This document shows positions 50,779 through 61,400 of a DNA stretch of 64,000 bases, one piece after another. The stretch lies in contig NC_083603.1 in assembly GCF_029168945.1 (NCBI RefSeq), forward strand, positions 44,650,406-44,714,405, given 5' to 3'. Made by a program: the position numbers and the translations under genes. Under the pieces are notes generated by a model that was not told the origin of the DNA, searched no databases, and saw only the letters and a program-made list of their open reading frames with translations. Numbering within the stretch: position 1 is the first letter of the stretch; the number at the start of each line of letters is the position of its first letter. Source of the stretch: Cannabis sativa. Lineage: Eukaryota > Streptophyta > Magnoliopsida > Rosales > Cannabaceae.

Positions 50779-53215
50779 TTATGATCTTTTTCTTTTTCTT
50801 GGTGGTTTTAGTACTGGGTCATTTTTACATGATCTTTTGTTGTGTCCTCTCTGGTGACATTGACCGCATACCACTTGTGCTTTTGCTTCAAGTCCATTTT
50901 TGTATCGTTGTTTCTTTGGTCTTCCCAAGCTCTCTTATGTTTAGGTGGGAGGACTACAATATTTCTTATTAAATCTGGTATATTCCATGATGTTGCCTCA
51001 CCTAATGGGAGTATACTTGTCTTCATATGTTGCCATAAAAGCTTCTTTCGTGTAGTAGTATGAGCAATATTTGTAGCAAGACAGTTCCTTTTGCTTAGTA
51101 CAAACCATTGCATGAGAGCAAGGCATTTCATCATATTCAAATCGTTGGCGAGTGCATGTTTTATTCTCCAAGTTTACTATGTGAGATCTGTTGTTGTCGT
51201 GTACTTGGTATACCGTAAGGTTTCTTTGTTTCAACCTGTATTAATCAAGTAAACGATTATTAAGTTTACAACAGAGTAAATATGTTTGTAAGCAATTTTT
51301 ATTTTTCTGTATACATAATTACCTTGTACTTTAAACTCATATCTCTTTGTTTCTTTAATGTTTTTTCAGGTATTTTTGCCAGTGTTGTTGTAGTTTTTTG
51401 GGCTCTATTCTTGTTTTCCCAATACCATCTTTGCACCAATGAATGTAGGCATTCTAGTAGAGTTGCGATGGGTAGGTCTCTTCGCTTTCAAGGCCGCATT
51501 GACTGATTCGGCAATATTTGATGTCATTGTTTTGTATCTCCTGTTCATGCCATATAGTCTTGTCCACTTTTCGACACCAATTTCATTCACCAAGTAATCT
51601 CTTATTCTTACATCTATATTGTCCAAGTCTTGCATGCTCTTTTCAAAATCTTCTATGTTGTAAGCTTTAGATGCACTATTAAATGCAATCTTGAGCTCAT
51701 CACCTCCTTTTTTGAATTTCATTTTTATATTCTTCATCAAATGGTAACAACATACCCCATGCATTATATCCGGAAAGGTCTCTTTTACTGCTTTTAGTAT
51801 ACTCTCATGTCTATCTGATACGATGCATTGACCTTCTCTTTCGCCATAAGTTTCCTTTATTTTGTGAAGAAACCATTCCCAAGAGCCTGTCATTTTCGAA
51901 TCTACTACGCAAATGCAAGTGGGAATATATGTCTATTTGCATTTTGTGCACTTGCTATCAACAAAGTGCCTCCATGTTGGTTTGTCAAAAAGGTTCCATC
52001 TCGTGACTATAATTGGTGTACAGTGTTGCCAACCTTTTATTGAAGCACCTACTGCAAAGTATAGATATTTGAATTTGTTATCTTCATCTGTTACTAGGTC
52101 TGTGATTGTTCCTGTTTCAAAAGTAACCAATTAGTTTATAGTATAAATTCCTATATAGCATATTAGTACTTTATGTTGATGAAGTATTTTATTACACAGG
52201 TTTGATATTTGCATCATGTATAAAATTGATGGTATCTCACCGTATGATTCTTGTGGGCGGCGACGAGCATCCACAATTGCCTTTTCTCTAGCTCTCCATG
52301 CTTTTTGGTAAGATATAGAGACACCGTAATCATCTCGCCATGTCATCCACAATTTCTGTTGGAGTGTAATCTCTTTTTGGGTTTACAAACTTGTTTTTTA
52401 TAACCTTTCCAACCAGGTTGCTTGTAGCTTGAGGATGGTCTCCAGAAGTGATGTCCAATGAACATGTATGAGTATGCTCTATTTTTCTTATGATAAACAT
52501 GTCAGTCTTTCCATGTTTTGATGCTAAGAATGTCCGGTTGCGGTTATCATCAATACGTACTAGTTTATAGTCTAGTTTTGATGATCTTTTTACCTTGAAA
52601 GGTTGATTGTATCTTATTGAGTGAAGGCTTACCGTTTGCTTGTTGGAGGGTTTCCTTGTTTGCAAAAACTTGGCCAATGTGTATTTCAAGAACTTGAGGA
52701 TTTAAAATTATTTGATTTTCTTCGGAGCTTTCTTCCATCGATATTTGAGTTTGTTCAATCACATAATCTGCCATCTTTGTTGCATATTCGGTTCTTGTTG
52801 GTAGCAGTTGCCTTGTTTGTAAACTAGTTTCCCCATTGTAGGTATAGTTTACTCTATCATTGTGTTCATTGTCGGTTGTGGATGTTGAGATGTTAACACA
52901 GATAGGATATTTGGTCTCATCATCATTTTTCCTTCGTATTTGTTCATAAAACTTGCATCCACTATTGTCTTTGATTCTTATTGGTGGTATGCCTTCAGTT
53001 ACTTGAAATTGAAGATCAATCGTATATTTGTTTCTGTCCAAATTCAAAGCTTCGTATACTATGTGAGAAAGCTCATAATGTGAACAATCTGTTGGAATTA
53101 GTATACCTTCGACTTCATAATCAACGTATGTTGTTTTGTCAACCCAAGTTCCATTGTAAAAAAGAATCACTGTTCTAACATCCATATTCCTGCGTGATTT
53201 GTTTAGTTTAATCAT
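50779..53215 (-). pseudogene. MULE (MuDR-type) transposase, multiply frameshifted
   Basis: Transposase of the Mutator superfamily, the DDE enzyme that would move the element. From the 5' end on minus: an N-terminal region (VILFYNGTWVDKTTYVDYEVEG), the MuDR DNA-binding part (VKRSSKLDYKL, FLASKHGKTDMFIIRK), the linker (SYQKAWRAREKAIVDARRRP), the core (FAVGASIKGWQHCTPIIV; EGQCIVSDRHESILKAV; DIMHGVCCYHLMKN), then a SWIM finger and a C-terminal zinc knuckle (CGQCHQRGHNKRSC). Frameshifts lie near 52640, 52330, 52005 (destroying the first catalytic Asp motif), 51895 and 50930. One intron is likely near 52110-52190. In the SWIM motif CTRQRFEYDEMPCSHA the second Cys of the usual CxC is Arg. Start 53215, or 53185 (MDVRTV). 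Confidence 0.85.
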
Positions 53216-53910
53216 GTTAAGTATTGTATACAGTAAACATTATGTATATACAAAAATAATAAACATGTAATAGGTGTGATGTTCATAAACTAAATTTTAT
53301 ATTTTTTATAGTAAGGTTTATATGCAGTTTTACTAATTAGATGACTATATGTTGAACTATAATGTTGGAGCGATTACAATTACGAAGGTTTATAGTGTAC
53401 TGTATTTTTTAAAGTACTTAGTATTGATTAGTTTACTATCAGTTATGATTACAACTGGTAAACTATCTGATTAGTACTGATTAATTGTCAAATAATCATG
53501 TTTAACAGAATTAACAAACATGATGGATTTTTAGGTGTTTTCAGGAATTGGAAGGTGTAATGTGTTATAAGCAGTAGTATGTATCGTAATGTATAATAGG
53601 TACCTTATTCAGATTTAGTTTTCGATGTTGTAGTTGACGGACTTCTTCTTCTTCCTCGAAGCAACGATTTCTGGTTTTTCGATTTTTTGTTTGTTGTGAT
53701 CAGCTCATAGGTTTATTGATGGATTGAATTGTAGGTCGAATTAGAGAGACGATGATTTGCTTGTTGTATACAGCAACAGTTTTGAGAGATATGATGATCG
53801 ATTCTCTAATTTTCAGATTCGTCGAGATCTGTATTTTTCCGTCAATGGTGTTTTTTCGTTCAAGGTTGGTTTGGTTTCTGTTTTTCGTTTTCGTGTATTA
53901 TTCTTACGGT

Positions 53911-53917
53911 ATTTATA
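53911..53917 (-). promoter_or_regulatory. TATA box of the MULE transposase gene
   Basis: TATAAAT on minus, about 700 bp upstream of the first coding Met. This suggests a long or intron-containing 5' leader. Inferred. Confidence 0.4.
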
Positions 53918-54246
53918 GATTTCTGTTTTAAACAGTAGAACCACGCGCAGAGATGGCCGAGAAATATGGAATTGTGGGCGCGTCTCCTTCATCGCCGGTG
54001 GTTCCAAAATTATTCAAGCTAATCACGGTAAGCTTGATGACGTGTCACGGCATACAAATGCATTGTTTTCATTTAACGTTTTTTTTGTAATATTAATGTA
54101 TATAATGTATATATATAAAAATTTCCCTAAAATAAATCTCATTAATATTTGAATTGATATTTGATCCTAAATATTTGAAGTGATATTTTTCATAAATTTA
54201 ATCTAACAAATTGCCGATGTTGTACCCCATTACACCAAAAAGTAGA

Positions 54247-54540
54247 ATTGGTGACATTTAGTATAGTAACATTTGTTAAAAAATGTAACAATAACATGCT
54301 TTTAGTAACATTTAATCAAAAATGTTACTTTTATGAGAATAATTAACATTTTCATCAGTGACATTTTTTAAAAAATGTTATTATTAATATGGTTTAGTAA
54401 CATTTGATAAGAAATGTCATTAATTTGTCAATATTTAATTATGTAGTATTTGAAAAATGTCACTAAAGTATACTATTAGTAACATTTTATAAATGACACT
54501 AAATATTCAATTTGATTACATTTTAAACTGTCACTAAAAG
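54247..54540. repeat. Array of short inverted repeats of AACATTT
   Basis: At least six imperfect hairpins of the form AACATTT-spacer-AAATGTTA/C follow one another (for example GTAACATTTGTTAAAAAATG, AGTAACATTTAATCAAAAAT, GTAACATTTGATAAGAAATG). Such arrays are typical of subterminal regions of CACTA-like DNA transposons. No terminal CACTA motif is found beside it, only a degenerate 'acaccaaaaagtaga' at about 54233. Confidence 0.6.
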
Positions 54541-57446
54541 GGAAATTATTTTCAAATTTAAAAATAAAACAAAAAATATTTTTAAATATTAGTAAATAAA
54601 ATACATTTTTAAAAAATTCAATTAAGAAATATCCAATCCTCAATTAACAAGCCCCAACTCTCATCTTTTTCAATTTTTTTTCGTGACGGATCGGAACTCA
54701 TCTTTCTCACTTTACCAACCGCACATTCATGACTCATTCTCCCCAATCAATCACTCAATCTCATTGACCACCATTCCTGATCTCATCTGATTGCACCTTC
54801 TACTCTTTAGGCGACAGATTGCAGCGTGCGAGGCTTGACGACGGGAGGGATTGCTGGCGGGGAGGCTCGATGATGCATTGCGGTCAACCGCAGCAGGGGA
54901 GGCTTGAAATTGGTTTAATGTTTTTATGCAATTATATTTTTGCAATTTAATGATAGAATAGGTGATTGTATATATATTGGAATCTCACCTTTTTGAGTTG
55001 CGTTCATGTCTTTAGTTTTCATCAAATATTTATAATTATATATGTGTTATACATAATATGTGGGGCTGAGTTTTGGGTTTGTATAGTGAATGTTTAGTTA
55101 GCTTTTCAGTTAATTTTTTTTGAAGGAAGCTCTTCAGTTAATTAGATACATAGATTTTGTAAGGGTTGCTCTATTTTTATTTTTGTTCTTCTTTTCTACG
55201 ATTGTTTCAATGTGATATTTGTTTGGCTTTGTAATTGTGGCTTGATTAAAAGTTTCTCACTGACAGCTAATCTTAATCAGTTTCAACACATTATTGAGTT
55301 TATTAGCAATATCATAAATCAAATTGGTAGACACATAGTATTATCAAATGATGATTTTGAACATATCATATTATCTTACCATTTATGTAATTTAGCTGTT
55401 TGAATGAATGTCTCACAAACAACTAATTGATCATTATATATGTTATGTGTTCTTTTATTTTTCAGAATTACCTTTTCTAAAGAAGCTTTTGTAGGTGTTA
55501 GAGAGTTCTACAATCACCGCAGTGTATAAATGAAATAACAACTAAAAAATGGTATTTGTTAAAAAAATGTAATAATAATAGTATAGTCACATTTCGTTGA
55601 TTTGGTTGTTATTTCATTTATGAAATTTGGTCAATATATTTAAGTTTTGGTGAATTCTCATCCTTTCCTTTTGCAATTTCAATATGCTAAGTGTTGTTTG
55701 TTGCTGTTGAGAGAAGAGGAAATCATTGGTTCTACAGACATTCAGAGAGAACCAAAGAAATAGGAACCCATTTTTCATGAAAGCGATCCAACCCATTATC
55801 AGTTGGCTCTGTCTGAGAGCAAAACCTCATTCTTTAACTATGAGCTCTCTCTGTTGAATTTTATATGTATATATACATGAGTAAGTTGGATACCAATATT
55901 TATTGGTGGATGGTGATAGAAATTATGAATAAGGGCTTTCACTCGAAGAAAAGTTGCCACTGTTAAGTAAGGTAAATCGTCCTTGACAATATAAATTATA
56001 TATCTTGTAATCATATTTCTTTTAAAAATATATTACATTTATTTCTTGGGATGATTTGCTTGTAATACCTCTTTCTAAGTTCAATTTTTTTTCAAGTGCA
56101 TTTGGCATTAAAAGTAAATCTTTTTACATACCTTAAGCATGAGAATATGTGTGATAATATACATTGATGTACTTTATTATCTTCAAAGCATATAGACTTA
56201 TAAATTTTGACATAATATTTGTAGAGTCTTAATCTAATTAAGTTTTATTTTTTTGATCACATTGACTAACTTAGTAGATTAAATAAGAATCTTTTAAGGT
56301 ATGGTTGATGTTTTCTTTTGAAGCTTTCATGATATGTTTATATGTATAATATATGGTCGTGGAGTTTTATGGAATATATATTATATTTACACTTCATTGC
56401 GTGATGAAATATTTATAATTGTAGTTTTAGCTCTCCAAGTTTGATTTCTTATACATCTAAAAGTGACTTCTCGTTATTGTCTTATATTTTCATCAGTGTT
56501 ATCTCATGATTCAACAAATAAGAAGGTAGTGACAACAATCAAGTATGTCTACCATTACTCCAGCTATACTACTTTGCAATTGACATAGTCATTTGTTTGA
56601 AAAAATCTTGCTTGTCGACTGTTATAGTTTTTTTAATACTCTGTTTCATGATAAAATCTAAGATGCATGTTGAAGGAGATGTTATAAAGAAACAATCAAT
56701 TAAAGTCATGACAACCACAAAAATATTGATAACACGTTTGCATAAGTTTTATACTCTTACTCTTGATTTTTATTGTTGACAGAGCTATTGGACATTTAAA
56801 ATTTAGTTTATGAGTATAGCTAAATAGTGATGGAGAGCTAGCTTGGACTAAATAATGGAGATGAAGTAGCAGGTCATAACAAGCTCTATTGGAGGGGAAG
56901 CATAGGTTGTTGTCCAAATGTATAGTTATTATTTTGTATTATAGGACTAGGAATATGAAGTTCATCACCTTAATATACTATTTTTATTGTTCAATTTATG
57001 TACTGATGAAAATGTTATTGATATGATAATAAGATTATGTAAAGATACTATTTGTATATAAGTATTGTTTCAAATAATAAAATTACTATTTGTGTATATA
57101 TAGAAATATTTTAATTTATGATATTTTTGCTCTTATTATGTAAAAAGAAATAATAAATAAATAAAAATAAAAAAATAATACTATTTTCTATTTTCTATTT
57201 TTGCTCTGATTCGCAGGACGACGGTACCCTAGAAGGATCAGGGGGATCCCTGCCATCACCATCTCCACCATGGTATGTCGCTAACGTAGCTGACATTGTA
57301 CTTTACTTTGAAGACGGAAAAAAATGTAAGAATTCACAAAATGTGAAACACATAATTGAAAGTTCACACAAATGTTAATGCGAAAGAAATTAAAAATTCA
57401 TTTAATTGTAAAAAAGTTTTAGTAACAAATGTTTACAAAATAAAAG
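54541..57446. other. AT-rich region without a supported gene
   Basis: A less AT-rich island at about 54660-54910 (CT-rich, then 'ggcggggaggctcgatg') looks like old transposon or UTR sequence. The AACATTT/AAATGT motif returns at about 55545-55600. A possible decayed secreted-peptide frame at 56597-56930 is described under findings. A GC-rich patch at 57217-57275 lies just downstream of the CACTA frame on minus. Confidence 0.45.
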
Positions 57447-58121
57447 TTACACTGACGAATCACTATCATTTCCATCATTCACCAAGTTTACATTTTTATC
57501 TTCCACATGTTCAACTAGTAAATCATCTACTTCTTCAGCAACATAGTTTTCATCAAGTTCATTATTCTCTATCTCAGAATCCACTAACTGATCGGACGAT
57601 TCAACAATTACTGGAGGTTCATTCGATTGCATAATCAACTCTCCAAGATCAATTGTCAACACAAAATTGGAAGAGTTAGAATCACTAACAACATCAACAT
57701 CAGTCTCATCTTCATTGTCATTAATGTCCCAAATTTGTCGATGGCTAATATCTTCAACAACCTTCCAATCGCGACCTCTGAGTGGATCTTCAAGATAGAA
57801 AACTTGCTTCGCCTGGTTAGCAAGGATGTACGGTTCATCTTGATACCAATATCCACGAGTATTTATACTGGTTATATTATTTTCAGTGATTGTTTTCTTT
57901 TTTAATGGATTAGTGTTATACCATTTACATTCAAATACGTGTGCTCTAACCCTATCTATTTTTTCAAACCTACTATTTATACATCTTACACAAGGACATC
58001 GAATTCTTCCATCACAATCCTTATGTTCTGATGCCATTGCTAAAAAGGCTTGTAGACCATTCCAAAATTCATGGCAACCACGATTTCTGATTTTGGTCCA
58101 AGACTTATCGATTGTCGCCAT
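57447..58121 (-). CDS. CACTA transposon protein fusing transposase-associated domain and DUF4216
   Basis: One uninterrupted frame of 224 residues. Residues about 5-55 match the transposase-associated zinc-binding domain found at the N-terminus of En/Spm (TNP2-type) transposases: DKSWTKIRNRGCHEFW, then IRCPCVRCINSRF. Almost at once (about 62-125) follows a DUF4216-like domain (HVFECKWYNTNPLKKK, GYWYQDEPYILANQAKQVFY, WKVVEDISHRQIWDI). In full-length elements the large DDE transposase domain lies between these two; here it is absent. The tail is very acidic (Glu/Asp/Asn/Val). The frame is intact despite the deletion. Start: the only Met before the domain. Confidence 0.8.
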   Translation of the reverse strand: MATIDKSWTKIRNRGCHEFWNGLQAFLAMASEHKDCDGRIRCPCVRCINSRFEKIDRVRAHVFECKWYNTNPLKKKTITENNITSINTRGYWYQDEPYILANQAKQVFYLEDPLRGRDWKVVEDISHRQIWDINDNEDETDVDVVSDSNSSNFVLTIDLGELIMQSNEPPVIVESSDQLVDSEIENNELDENYVAEEVDDLLVEHVEDKNVNLVNDGNDSDSSV

Positions 58122-58266
58122 CTACAATTTAGGCGACAAATAAAGTATTACAAATTTGAATGATTTGTTAAGTGTTATGAAATTTTATGAATAAAAATTA
58201 TGCCATGTATATACATCACTCTTGTATATCCATCGCTCTTTTCAACTACTTATTAATTATAATTAT

Positions 58267-58870
58267 AAAATTTTATGAATATTTTATGAATTAAAATATA
58301 TTTAAATAAAAATTTTATTTATTAAATTACTACTTTTTAATTTTTAATTTTTTAATTTTTTAGTTATTTATTATTTATACAAAAACAAATTTATTTTTTA
58401 AATTTAAATAAATATAAAATATCAAATTTTATGAATATTTTATGAATTAAAATATATTTAAATAAAAATTTTATTCATTAAATTACTACTTTTTTAATTT
58501 TTAATTTTTTAATTTTTGAGTTATTTATTATTTATATGAAAACAAATTTATTTTTTAAATTTAAATAAATATAAAATATAAAATTTTATGAATATTTTAT
58601 GAATTAAAATATATTTAAATAAAAATTTTATTTATTAAATTACTACTTTTTAATTTTTAATTTTTTAATTTTTGAGTTATTTATTATTTATACAAAAACA
58701 AATTTATTTTTTAAATTTAAATAAATATAAAATATCAAATTATGAATATTTTATGATTTAAAATATATTTAAATAAAAAGTTTATTCATTAAATTACTAA
58801 TTTTTTAATTTTTGAGTTATTTATTATTTATATAAAAACAAATTTATTTTTTAAAGTAAAATTCATTTAA
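58267..58870. repeat. 157-bp AT-rich tandem repeat, about 3.8 copies
   Basis: Units start with AAATTTTATGAATATTTTAT near 58267, 58424, 58581 and 58737, a period of 156-157 bp. Each unit passes through 'attaaaatatatttaaat', 'aaattactac', 'ttgagttatttattattta' and 'aaaaacaaatttatttttt'. The last copy is diverged and partial. It lies inside the CACTA remnant, upstream of its ORF. Confidence 0.9.
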
Positions 58871-59790
58871 AGTTACCATTTTTTTTATTTATTCATAATT
58901 TTTAATTTTTTATACCACCTCAAAAATGCAATAATAATTATTTTTTAAAAATTTAAATAAAAGTTTTATTCAAATAATTTAAATATTTATTTAACTTACC
59001 AACAAACTTTACTAAACTTACTAAACTTAGTTTTCAACAATTTTTAAATTTTTTCATTATTCTAAATTTACTAAACTTAGTTTTCAAATTTTTATTTAAC
59101 TTACCAACAAACTTTTTAATTTAAATAAAATCTAATATAAAATAAACAAATACACATTATTAAAAACATACATTTTTCTTAATCTGAAAACAAATAGTAT
59201 ACCATATATATATCACTGTTACAATATATATAAATTATATAAACATTAATATATACTATATATTTTATATACATATATATATATAAAAATATCAATCTTA
59301 TATATATATTTAGAACTTCTACACATTAATAATAAACATATATATAAATAAAACATATATATGTACAGATTAATATATACAATATATATACTACAAAATA
59401 TATTATATACTTTATATATATAAGATACAATACAATACAATATATATATAATAATTATATACACAGAAAATTATATATATATATACAGATAACAAAATAA
59501 GAAAAATCAAAACTCATATACCAAATTATATATACACAAAATATATAAAGATATTTCAATTTTTATATAGAAAAATATATATATGTATATACACAGATTA
59601 TCAAATATATACACAGATAAAAAAATTAAAAAAATCAAAACTCATATAACCAAATATTTTATATACACAAATATAGACAGATTTCTAAATATATATACCT
59701 ATTTTTATATACAAAAATATCATAAATACACATTATATATACAAATTTAAAACCAAACACTATATTATAAAATCTAAAATAAAAACAATA
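58871..59790. other. AT-rich and TA-microsatellite-like sequence
   Basis: Interrupted 'atatat' tracts fill 59200-59740, with repeated 'tatatacacaga' words. No coding content. It separates the tandem array from the GC-rich leader of the CACTA remnant. Confidence 0.6.
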
Positions 59791-60019
59791 ATATTTACCA
59801 AAATCGCCGGTGTTGGTGGTCGGTGGTTCAGTGTCCACTGCTCCGACTGTGGTGGTGGTGCGTCAACGCCCTCGGGGTGGTGGTGCGTCGGGGTGGTGGG
59901 GGCGGTCGGGGTGAAGGGGGAATGGGGGGTCGGGCTGAAGGGGGGAAAGGGGGGAAAAATGGGTTTTGAATTTTAGAAAGAAAAATGGGGGAAAAGGGTC
60001 TGATGGGGTATTTATAAAA

Positions 60020-60431
60020 GGTTTAGCGGCGGACTATTAGCGGCGGGGTCCGCCGCTAATAGTAATAAAATAATTAAAAAAAAAATAAATACTATTAGCG
60101 GCGGACCCCCGCCGCTAATAGTCCGCCGCTAATGTTTTGAATCGTATAAGCGGGAAATATCCCGCCCATTTATTAGCGGCGGACTATTAGCGGCGGGGTC
60201 CGCCGCTAATACTAATAGCGGCGGAGCAATAGCGGTGGGCCCACCGCTACTAGTATTAGCGGCGGAGCAATTGCGGTGGACTGCCCGCCGCTAATACGTT
60301 TTTTTAAAAAAAAAAAAATTGGCCAACAATAGCGGCGGACCCCACTTCCCGCCGCTATTACCCCTGTTACTAGCGGCAGAGGTGGTCCGCCGCTGATAAG
60401 TCTGCCGCTAATAGTATATTTTGTTGTAGTG
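60020..60431 (-). repeat. CACTA terminus and GC-rich subterminal repeats
   Basis: More than ten copies of TTAGCGGCGG or its complement, many in head-to-head pairs that form palindromes (such as around 60028-60060 and 60098-60135), end at the terminal TTGTAGTG at 60424-60431. Subterminal arrays like this bind the transposon's own DNA-binding protein in known CACTA systems; that role here is inferred. Confidence 0.85.
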
Positions 60432-60499
60432 TTTGGTCTCACCGTTTTGGGGCACAATAGCTTCTCAACTCAACCAACCATGGCAACCGTGATGACATT

Positions 60500-60985
60500 G
60501 CAACCGTGATGCGTGATGCTCACAGTGATGCTGGAAGTGGCAACCGTGAAGCAGAAAGGCGAGCAACTGGTGTTGTTAATGGAGGACAGGATCGGCACAA
60601 CCTCACGAACTTGAATACGCAGATGTTGAATGGACTTAGTTTGAAAGATCCATCTCCTTTGAGTCCATCAAGTAAAGAAACTAATGCTTATAACTCACCA
60701 GGAGAACCTGTATAAGAATACCTTGAAACTGAATCAACATATGTTCGTAAACCTTTATATGATCAGGTAAGGCCATTTTCTTGGAGTTTTATGTATTGAT
60801 TTCTGCATAATACTTTTTTTTTCCTGATATGATATTATGCTTGTGCCTTTAATTCTGCTTTGATTGCCAACTGTATCAGATTTTAAATCTTGCATCTAAA
60901 TTTCCTGGGCTCAACGTGTACAGAAGCTGTGATATATTGCCGACTACATATACACACATACATATATGTATGTATATATATATTG
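60500..60985 (+). pseudogene. Unidentified gene fragment, two exons
   Basis: An open stretch reads NREAERRATGVVNGGQDRHN ... LKDPSPLSPSSKETNAY, a stop (TAA at 60714), then EYLETESTYVRKPLYDQ and a good GT donor at about 60766. After an intron, ...CAG leads into LNLASKFPGLNVYRSCDIL at about 60880. The codon texture and splice sites look like a true gene, and the stop suggests decay. I do not recognise the family. It lies just outside the CACTA terminus. Confidence 0.45.
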
Positions 60986-61052
60986 GACATTAGAGAGGTT
61001 CATAAGTGGTTCTCTTATTCTCTGATTTTCTCATCTTTTTTTTTGGTCGAAA

Positions 61053-61400
61053 ATGGAGATATTCTTAGTCTATATAGTGATGTTTAGTCTCTGCTTTGTT
61101 CCACTCATTCATGGAGGAAGAAAAATTCTAAAGAGAACCCAAGATGGGTCTGAGGATTGGGGTTACGTTGAAGTCAGACCCAATAAGCTATTCTTCCAAA
61201 GTTGTAAACTTTTCTTCATTTTCTTTTTTTGGGTAAGAAAAAAGATTGAATTTTTATTTTTAATTTGTTTAGAATTGAATTTCGTTTGTTAAAATTTTCT
61301 CACAAGCCCACATGTTTTGGTGGCTTTACAAGAGTCCTTAGAGAGTTGAGAATCCATCTAAGCCTTAGCGTATTGTTCTCTGTCTTCAAGGAGGACTTTT
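61053..61400 (+). pseudogene. Serine carboxypeptidase-like (SCPL) pseudogene fragment
   Basis: The first part encodes a signal peptide and the N-terminus of a plant serine carboxypeptidase-like protein (LVYIVMFSLCFVPLIHGG, then QDGSEDWGYVEVRP). After a short intron, 61305-61400 encodes AHMFWWLYKSP, a stop, RVENPSKP, a stop, then RIVLCLQGG, matching the region just before the catalytic domain's QGGPG block. Two in-frame TAG codons and a damaged donor (cccaataagc where GTAAGC is expected) mark it as dead. The rest of the gene is not seen downstream. Confidence 0.75.

Larger units (their letters stand above)
44574..54127. mobile_element. Complete-length Mutator-like element carrying an Ulp1 gene and a transposase gene
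   Basis: The left terminus is GGAAAATTTACA and the right terminus on minus is GGGAAATTTTTA, a short imperfect inverted repeat. An exact 9-bp direct repeat TAAAATAAA flanks the element (44565-44573 and 54128-54136), the Mutator hallmark. The 9,554-bp body has two convergent genes, a DUF1985/Ulp1 protease gene (45090-50151, plus) and a MuDR-type transposase (50779-53215, minus). TIRs are short, so this is a non-TIR-type MULE. Ulp1-bearing MULEs (Kaonashi-like) are known in plants. Both genes have frameshifts, so the copy is probably dead. The 9-bp repeat is AT-rich, so chance matching is the main caveat; the fit of both ends with gene content argues against it. Confidence 0.85.
57447..60431 (-). 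mobile_element. CACTA (En/Spm) element remnant, one end visible
   Basis: Read on minus the element begins at 60431 with CACTACAACAAAATATACTA, the superfamily signature. It runs through AGCGGCGG-type subterminal repeats (60020-60420), a GC-rich leader (59800-59990), an AT-rich stretch with a tandem array, and then the fusion ORF. No matching TTGTAGTG-inverse (CACTACAA on plus) end is found to the left, so that side is truncated or beyond recognition; 57447 is only the ORF end. Confidence 0.75.

Noticed and set aside
60212..60457. 81-codon minus-strand frame over the CACTA terminus
   Set aside because: It is a translation of the subterminal AGCGGCGG repeats, not a gene.
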